Below are positions 1-3,423 of a stretch of DNA of 7,686 bases, piece after piece (the first letter of the stretch is position 1; every line of letters begins with the position of its first letter). The DNA lies in the NCBI GenBank assembly GCA_051745935.1, contig JBNJEM010000380.1:1-7686 (forward strand). The letters are read 5' to 3'. The position numbers and the translations under genes were made by a program. Source of the DNA: JBNJEM01 sp051745935 (GTDB lineage: Bacteria > Planctomycetota > Planctomycetia > Pirellulales > Pirellulaceae). The notes beneath the pieces are model-generated. The model was not told the DNA's origin. It worked only from the letters and a program-made list of their open reading frames with translations, and made no database searches.

Positions 1-445
1 CGTGAGATCCGCGGACACCAGATCAAGTACGATTTCGTACTTGAAAAGACGGGCCTGGAGACCCGTCCTACATATACTGTTTGCAACGTTAGGGTTTACA
101 CGGGCGCCGGGCCCTGGTTGGATAGGGGAGACACCGTGGCACGCCACTCAAGTGGCAACACGAATCATGAGGACGGGGGATTCTGGGGTCGGATCCCATG
201 CCGTTGCGCCGCAGCTGTATTATGCCGAAGGCAAACGCAACAACGTCGCGGGGGCAGTCGCTCCGGGGGTGTGGGACATCGATGAATACCCGTACCTCGG
301 CCTGGACTACAGGATCCCTGAAGGGGGTCCCGTGGCGATCCGCGTTGAGCCATTTGATGCGAAAACATGCCCCGTTGGTGAGGCGGTGCGCGCGATTCAG
401 GCCGTTGGCGTCGCATTGAGCTCCAGCGTCCGCCTGCTCGACTGA
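1..445 (+). pseudogene. 3' remnant of an unrecognised gene, probably frameshifted
   Basis: An open frame reaches a TGA at 443-445 and enters from beyond the left edge. I do not recognise the protein. The part that reads most like real protein is about codons 65-120 of the frame starting at base 2 (APQLYYAEGKRNN, then YPYLGLDYRIPEGGPVAIRV), a hydrophobic/polar alternation typical of a beta-sandwich strand region. The first 190 bases read more like protein in the frame starting at base 1 (IKYDFVLEKTG, then YTVCNVRVYTGAGPWLDRGD), which hits a stop near 284. The simplest reading is one gene split by a frameshift around 180-200, with its 5' part outside the window. The whole stretch could instead be non-coding. 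No catalytic motif is visible and no function is proposed. Confidence 0.3.
23..67. repeat. two adjacent perfect inverted repeats
   Basis: TCAAGTACGA at 23-32 is followed by TT and its exact reverse complement TCGTACTTGA at 35-44. Four bases later GACGGG (48-53) and CCCGTC (62-67) enclose an 8-base loop CCTGGAGA. The first is a 10-bp perfect arm with a 2-base spacer, as expected for a dimeric-protein operator or a cruciform. The pair could also form tandem RNA hairpins. The repeats lie inside the degraded open frame at the left edge, which supports this stretch being non-coding or decayed. No T-run follows directly, so this is not a classic terminator. Confidence 0.6.
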
Positions 446-838
446 TTTTGCCAGCCCCGTCTTCACACTGTAGTGCCACATTCCTGAAAGAGTGAGTCTT
501 GTGAGCCCGTCTTTCTCCGAACTCCGCAAGCGACCGCTTTGCCGTTGTCCAGGCGCCCGGCACGGCGGACGCCCGTAGCCACTGGAAAACGGTTCGAACA
601 AGTTGCGTCGCGGCACCCGTTGCGAGAGGGAATCCATCCGAGCAGCGCAACAGGCCCCTTCCAGCGTCAGCATAAGTTATAAGCACCTGTAAAGAAATAA
701 CTGTCTGATTCAAGGAGTGGGAGTGATGTTCCCAGCTCGGGCCAACGGAGACTCAGGTTGCTCGCTCCATCACGGCGGTTACCCGCGCTGCATGAGATGC
801 CCCGGGCTGGTCCCGGGGAGTTTCACGTTTTTCGCTAA
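446..838. other. intergenic stretch without a recognisable gene
   Basis: About 390 bases in which no frame on either strand gives a convincing protein; the open frames here have arginine/proline-rich, shadow-like composition. One perfect GC hairpin is present: CCCCGGG (800-806), loop CTGGT, CCCGGGG (812-818), with a short T-run at 828-832. The ten-base gap between stem and T-run makes it a poor terminator. Its position just before the DUF433-like remnant suggests decayed intergenic DNA. Confidence 0.5.
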
Positions 839-1018
839 TGGGTTACCGTGTATACGGTACTTGAGTATCTGCGCGCCGGTCGGACTCGCGACTGGATTGC
901 GGCGACACTGAATCTGTCGTCGAGCCAGGTTCAGGTGGCGTGCAGGTTGGCGATGCCGATGGAAGGACGGGAGTCGTCCTGGGAGAAGGTACGTTCAAGA
1001 ATGATAAAACCATTCTGA
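839..1018 (+). pseudogene. DUF433-like protein fragment (possible antitoxin remnant)
   Basis: The frame opens after a TAA at 836-838 and ends at TGA 1016-1018. It reads WVTVYTVLEYLRAG, then RDWIAATLNLSSSQVQVA. This resembles the DUF433 pattern: a conserved 'GTRV-TV' strand, a 'VLEYL-AG' helix, then a helix-turn-helix-like segment with '-LNLS-QVQ-A'. DUF433 proteins are usually about 75-110 aa and often act as antitoxins. Here the N-terminal part with its 'GTR' motif is missing, because an in-frame stop lies just upstream. The tail after ACRLA also looks scrambled. GTG at 848 would give only 56 codons. Its 3' end overlaps the 3' end of the ParD-like gene on the other strand. The family call comes from memory of the pattern, not from a search. 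Confidence 0.4.
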
Positions 1019-1235
1019 AAGCCGGAAAGTGCCGAGTTGTGCTTCATCTTCCATAACCCTCGTGTGCGTCTGAAGATCTGTCGTTTCTTCTCGAGCGCGG
1101 CGGCGGCGCAGCACCGCGATCCCCGCATCCAAGGCATCGGACTTTGTGCGGAACACCCCAGCCCGGATCTCTTGCTGGATGAATTGCTCGTTCCTGGATG
1201 AATTGCTCGTTCTCGGGAGATATGTGTGTTGCCAT
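995..1235 (-). pseudogene. ParD/CopG-like antitoxin gene disrupted by a 19-bp tandem duplication
   Basis: ATG at 1235 begins MATHISPENEQFIQ and then runs out of frame (ERAIHPARDPGWG). A second frame ending at TGA 995-997 carries the expected continuation, QEIRAGVFRTKSDALDAGI then AVLRRRRA. Deleting one copy of the 19-bp duplication at 1175-1212 joins the two frames into a protein of about 72 aa: M-A-T-H-I-S-P-E-N-E-Q-F-I-Q joined to Q-E-I-R-A-G. The 'SPENEQFIQ-EI-AG-F-T-SDALDAGI-LLRRR' layout is that of ParD-type type II antitoxins, with a ribbon-helix-helix DNA-binding region followed by a toxin-binding tail. The tail here (REETTDLQTHTRVMEDEAQ) is a weak match to the family, so further decay is possible. 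No ParE-like toxin frame was found beside it. Whether the gene is dead, or the repeat allows reversion by slippage, cannot be told from one sequence. Confidence 0.65.
1175..1212. repeat. perfect 19-bp tandem direct duplication
   Basis: CTGGATGAATTGCTCGTTC occurs at 1175-1193 and again at 1194-1212 with no bases between. Nineteen is not a multiple of three, so the duplication shifts the ParD-like reading frame on the minus strand. Both copies are identical, which points to a recent event. Confidence 0.95.
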
Positions 1236-1546
1236 CGAGACCTACTGCTCGCTTTCGCCCTTGATTCTACCATAAAGCTTCGTGGAGCGCGCGGGCCGCC
1301 GTCCGCTGTCATAATCGTTGCCGAGTTCAGCGCGTAACCGAGCGGACTCCGGCCTTGCGGTTTGGCGGGGGACGTTATCTTTCAAGCGGTTGGATTTTCC
1401 GGGTGGAAAGCCGCCCGACGCAAGCCGTCCTCCCGCCCGTCGGACTCGCGGCGGACAAAATCATCCGCGACCGGTATATAAGCGATTTGTGACCATCACC
1501 CCAGCATACTACTTCAGACGGCTTAATTGTTACATGACTTCTTAAT
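1236..1546. other. intergenic stretch, no gene seen
   Basis: About 310 bases between the ParD-like remnant and the left MITE-like element. No frame shows family motifs or plausible composition. There is a GC-rich imperfect hairpin of the form CGGGTGG-AAAG-CCGCCCG near 1400-1417 without a T-run. The right end (about 1500-1546) becomes AT-rich, as is common at insertion targets of small transposable elements. Confidence 0.45.
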
Positions 1547-1722
1547 ACTCAAACTGTAAGCTTCGCGTCTCGACTAGCTGGTAAAGCCCGGCTTTCGGCG
1601 CCTTTTCGGCCATGACTGCACCCGTCACGGGTTCAAATTCGATCCACCTGGACACGACCTGAAACCAGGGCTTTTCCAGCGTCTGGGTCGTTCGAAGGAC
1701 GCGAAACGCTTACACTTTGAGT
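1547..1722 (+). mobile_element. MITE-like element, copy A
   Basis: This 176-bp segment (174-bp core 1548-1721) is the reverse complement of 3200-3375 with 3 differences counted by eye, at 1598/3324, 1688/3234 and 1699/3223. The ends form an imperfect terminal inverted repeat: CTCAAACTGTAAGCTTCGCG on the left against CTCAAAGTGTAAGCGTTTCG read inward from the right. A second inner inverted repeat pairs 1577-1596 with 1661-1680 (17 of 20 positions). A palindrome CCCGTCACGGG sits in the middle at 1621-1631. No long open frame exists inside, so the element is non-autonomous. Flanks are CTTAATA on the left and TTAAAAG on the right; no exact target duplication is visible, suggesting an older insertion. 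It ends 35 bases before the DUF2905 start codon. Confidence 0.85.
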
Positions 1723-1757
1723 TAAAAGCATCAATGAAGCTCGGAAGGATGTAACCG

Positions 1758-1979
1758 ATGCACCATCCAGCGTGGATACTTGTTGTCATTGGATTGATAA
1801 CGGCTGCCATTGGCGCGGTGTGGCTACTGTTTCCTCACATTCCATTTTTCGGCAAGTTGCCGGGTGACATCGCGATCGAGGGAAAGCGGTTCCGGTTTTA
1901 CTTCCCCGTGGCCACCTGTATCCTGCTCAGTGCCCTGCTAACGGCTATTCTGTGGCTGATCCGGTTCTTCTCCAGATAA
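1758..1979 (+). CDS. DUF2905 family small membrane protein
   Basis: A 73-aa protein with two predicted membrane helices, about residues 4-25 (AWILVVIGLITAAIGAVWLL) and 49-70 (PVATCILLSALLTAILWLI). They are joined by a short loop with the family hallmark GKLPGDIAIEGKRFRFYFP (residues 31-49). Length, two-helix layout and the LPGDI...FYFP signature match DUF2905, a family of inner-membrane proteins of unknown role. The start is supported by GGAAGGA at 1742-1748, nine bases before ATG. The stop is TAA at 1977-1979. The gene is divergent from the ParD-like remnant, and its 3' end overlaps the hypothetical gene on the other strand by 82 bp. Any promoter must lie in or upstream of MITE copy A, which ends 35 bases before the start. 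Confidence 0.9.
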   Translation: MHHPAWILVVIGLITAAIGAVWLLFPHIPFFGKLPGDIAIEGKRFRFYFPVATCILLSALLTAILWLIRFFSR

Positions 1980-2281
1980 TCGCGAGCTCTCGGTGCGAGG
2001 TAGAACCATGGCCACCGTTGGGATGGGGGAAACTCTTGTTGGTCTTCCAGCAGTTGCAAGGTTTGGGTCAAAATGGTGGCGAAATCCACGCCCATATGCA
2101 TCGCCGTAGCAATCGCCAACCAAACCAAATCCCCCACGCACAAGGGGCTTTTGACAAGCTTTATACGCGTACGTCCAGCTGCCTCCGCTATCACTGCTAG
2201 CGTGATTTTGCTGGTAAAAGCTCGAATGTCCTGTTGACGAATTTCGTCCCATACTTTACCCGTAAGTTCATCCGTGAACAT
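1898..2281 (-). CDS. conserved-looking hypothetical protein
   Basis: A 127-aa protein from ATG at 2281, chosen because AGGAGG (complement of 2290-2295) lies eight bases upstream. A GTG at 2311 would add ten residues but would put this strong ribosome binding site inside the gene. I do not recognise a named family. Visible parts are an amphipathic N-terminal helix (DELTGKVWDEIRQQDIRAF), a central mostly helical region (KITLAVIAEAAGRTRIKLVK, then DLVWLAIATAMHMGVDFATI), and a leucine-rich helix followed by an acidic patch (TQTLQLLEDQQEF). The last 26 residues, from YLEKNRI onward, are basic and are encoded by DNA that also encodes the second membrane helix of the DUF2905 protein on the other strand. 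This tail may be a recent extension after loss of an earlier stop. No signal peptide or strong membrane segment is seen. It is probably a cytoplasmic protein. Confidence 0.7.
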   Translation of the reverse strand: MFTDELTGKVWDEIRQQDIRAFTSKITLAVIAEAAGRTRIKLVKSPLCVGDLVWLAIATAMHMGVDFATILTQTLQLLEDQQEFPPSQRWPWFYLAPRARDYLEKNRISHRIAVSRALSRIQVATGK

Positions 2282-2308
2282 CTGCGGGTCCTCCTGATTA
2301 CGACGTGC

Positions 2309-2344
2309 CACGCGTTCACCACTAACGCGTGTTCTAGAAACACG
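2309..2344 (-). promoter_or_regulatory. overlapping inverted repeats upstream of the hypothetical gene (candidate operator or leader hairpins)
   Basis: CACGCGTT (2309-2316) and AACGCGTG (2324-2331) form a perfect 8-bp inverted repeat with a 7-base loop. CGTGTT (2328-2333) and AACACG (2339-2344) form a second perfect inverted repeat with a 5-base loop, sharing 2328-2331 with the first. As RNA the two hairpins would be mutually exclusive. As DNA they give three iterations of an AAC(A/G)CGT(T/G)-like half-site. They sit 14 bases upstream of the AGGAGG of the hypothetical gene, where an autorepressor or attenuator would act. The repeats are seen directly; the regulatory role is inferred. Confidence 0.5.
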
Positions 2345-2345
2345 T

Positions 2346-2374
2346 TAAATCCTCAAGGAGCCGTTTTTTGTCAA
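2346..2374 (-). promoter_or_regulatory. possible promoter of the hypothetical gene
   Basis: On the minus strand a perfect TTGACA (complement of 2369-2374) is followed, after 17 bases, by GATTTA (complement of 2346-2351). The -35 box is consensus but the -10 box is poor, so this is tentative. If real, transcription would begin within the inverted repeats at 2309-2344. Confidence 0.25.
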
Positions 2375-2532
2375 TATAAGGTTAGTACCATTGAGACAAG
2401 CTCGCGGCGGCCGGCGGTGTTGGGGCGGTGCGTTGTAGCTGACCCCATAACGCTCACCGCGCGGCGTGGAGCGGTCTGTGCCGAATAAGACAAAGCCAAT
2501 AAACGCGCAACAATGCAACCTGCAACGAATTA

Positions 2533-2560
2533 GAGGAATTCCTCAGCCCAGGGTCGGGCT
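2533..2560. repeat. palindrome and small hairpin downstream of fliS
   Basis: GAGGAATTCCTC at 2533-2544 is a perfect 12-bp palindrome. It is directly followed by AGCCC (2545-2549), loop AGGGTC, GGGCT (2556-2560). They lie 33-60 bases beyond the fliS stop codon. No T-run follows on the minus strand, so it is at best a weak processing or termination structure for the fliS transcript. The rest of the gap 2375-2592 shows no gene. Confidence 0.4.
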
Positions 2561-2592
2561 GTCTCGGTCTTTTGCCCGTGAACGGTTACCGG

Positions 2593-3099
2593 CTACGCTT
2601 CCAGCGAGAATCTTTCCACGCTCGGCCCGTGGCCCGGCGTGGTCGGGGGGGGCACGATCGCGGACATGCCGGTTGTCGTGATCTCTTCGCCGGTGGCCTC
2701 TCCTTTCCCGCGTGGTGCCGGCGTTTCGGGAAGTGTTTCACAAATCTGCCGCCACGTCTCCCGTTCCACCTCCAGAACCTCGATCACCTCCTGCAAGAGT
2801 CGTGGATCGTTGCGTGAAGAGACTTGAGCCAGTTGACTGAGCAGAAACTGATAGATGGCTTTGACTTTCGCGGCTACCGGCGATTCCTCGGCGCGAACGC
2901 TACGGGTCAGCTCGGTAATGATATCGTTGCAGCGGGCAAGGGCCGAATACCGCTGGCAGGCCACGTCCGTGTCATCCCAGCACTCAAGCGCTTGCCGAGC
3001 GAATCGAATGGCGCCTTCGATGAGCATGAGACGACATTTCTGGGGCGTAGCGGTTAGTATCTGGGTCTCCAGGTAAGCACGACGCGTGTTTTGAGACAT
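2593..3099 (-). CDS. fliS: flagellar export chaperone FliS
   Basis: FliS is a cytoplasmic, helical chaperone that binds the C-terminal part of flagellin and keeps it from polymerising before export through the flagellar type III apparatus. The N-terminal region fits the family: AYLETQILTATPQKCRLMLI followed by EGAIRFARQALE (residues 8-39), the equivalent of the usual 'Y...Q..TA-P-KL..MLYDGAI-F--QA'. The helical bundle continues to about residue 122. The protein is 168 aa, against about 120-135 aa for most FliS. The excess is a Pro/Thr/Gly-rich tail from about residue 124 (LPETPAPRGKGEATGEE to the end) that is probably disordered. The start at 3099 is supported by AAAGGAT (complement of 3107-3113). 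It follows fliD on the same strand, the usual order, but the 324-bp gap is enlarged by the MITE-like copy B. Confidence 0.92.
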   Translation of the reverse strand: MSQNTRRAYLETQILTATPQKCRLMLIEGAIRFARQALECWDDTDVACQRYSALARCNDIITELTRSVRAEESPVAAKVKAIYQFLLSQLAQVSSRNDPRLLQEVIEVLEVERETWRQICETLPETPAPRGKGEATGEEITTTGMSAIVPPPTTPGHGPSVERFSLEA

Positions 3100-3199
3100 G
3101 CGAGAGATCCTTTGTGGTCACGGTGGGATTGCGATGCGAGGGGCCGAGCCAGTGTGCCGGATGACTTGAAGGCGAGTTGAACTGCAGAAGTTGTTTTTG

Positions 3200-3375
3200 A
3201 CTCAAAGTGTAAGCGTTTCGCGCCCTTCGAACGGCCCAGACGCTGGAAAAGCCCTGGTTTCAGGTCGTGTCCAGGTGGATCGAATTTGAACCCGTGACGG
3301 GTGCAGTCATGGCCGAAAAGGCGTCGAAAGCCGGGCTTTACCAGCTAGTCGAGACGCGAAGCTTACAGTTTGAGT
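3200..3375 (-). mobile_element. MITE-like element, copy B, with target-site duplication
   Basis: Inverted, near-identical partner of 1547-1722 (about 173 of 176 positions by eye). It lies in the gap between fliD and fliS, starting 101 bases upstream of the fliS start codon. With a 174-bp core (3201-3374) the flanks are an exact 7-bp duplication TTTTTGA at 3194-3200 and 3375-3381. With 176 bp (3200-3375) the duplication is TTTTG, 5 bp. Such duplication is the footprint of transposase-mediated insertion. Terminal and inner inverted repeats are as in copy A, so a fliD-fliS transcript would carry a long hairpin here. No transposase with matching ends is in the window. Confidence 0.88.
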
Positions 3376-3423
3376 TTTTGAGTGATTTCCAAGCGGTCAA
3401 CAAACCGTAAGAGTCCGGCGGGT

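Noticed and set aside
89..713. Two long minus-strand open frames in the left region
   Set aside because: Both are Arg/Pro/Cys/His-rich without motifs and overlap each other in different frames, as expected for non-coding GC-rich DNA.
800..832. GC hairpin followed by a T-run as a terminator
   Set aside because: The T-run starts ten bases beyond the stem, and no gene ends just upstream.
1710..1738. Outward promoter from MITE copy A for DUF2905
   Set aside because: A TTACAC box exists near the element end, but the hexamer 17 bases later (AATGAA) is a poor -10 and lies too close to the ribosome binding site.
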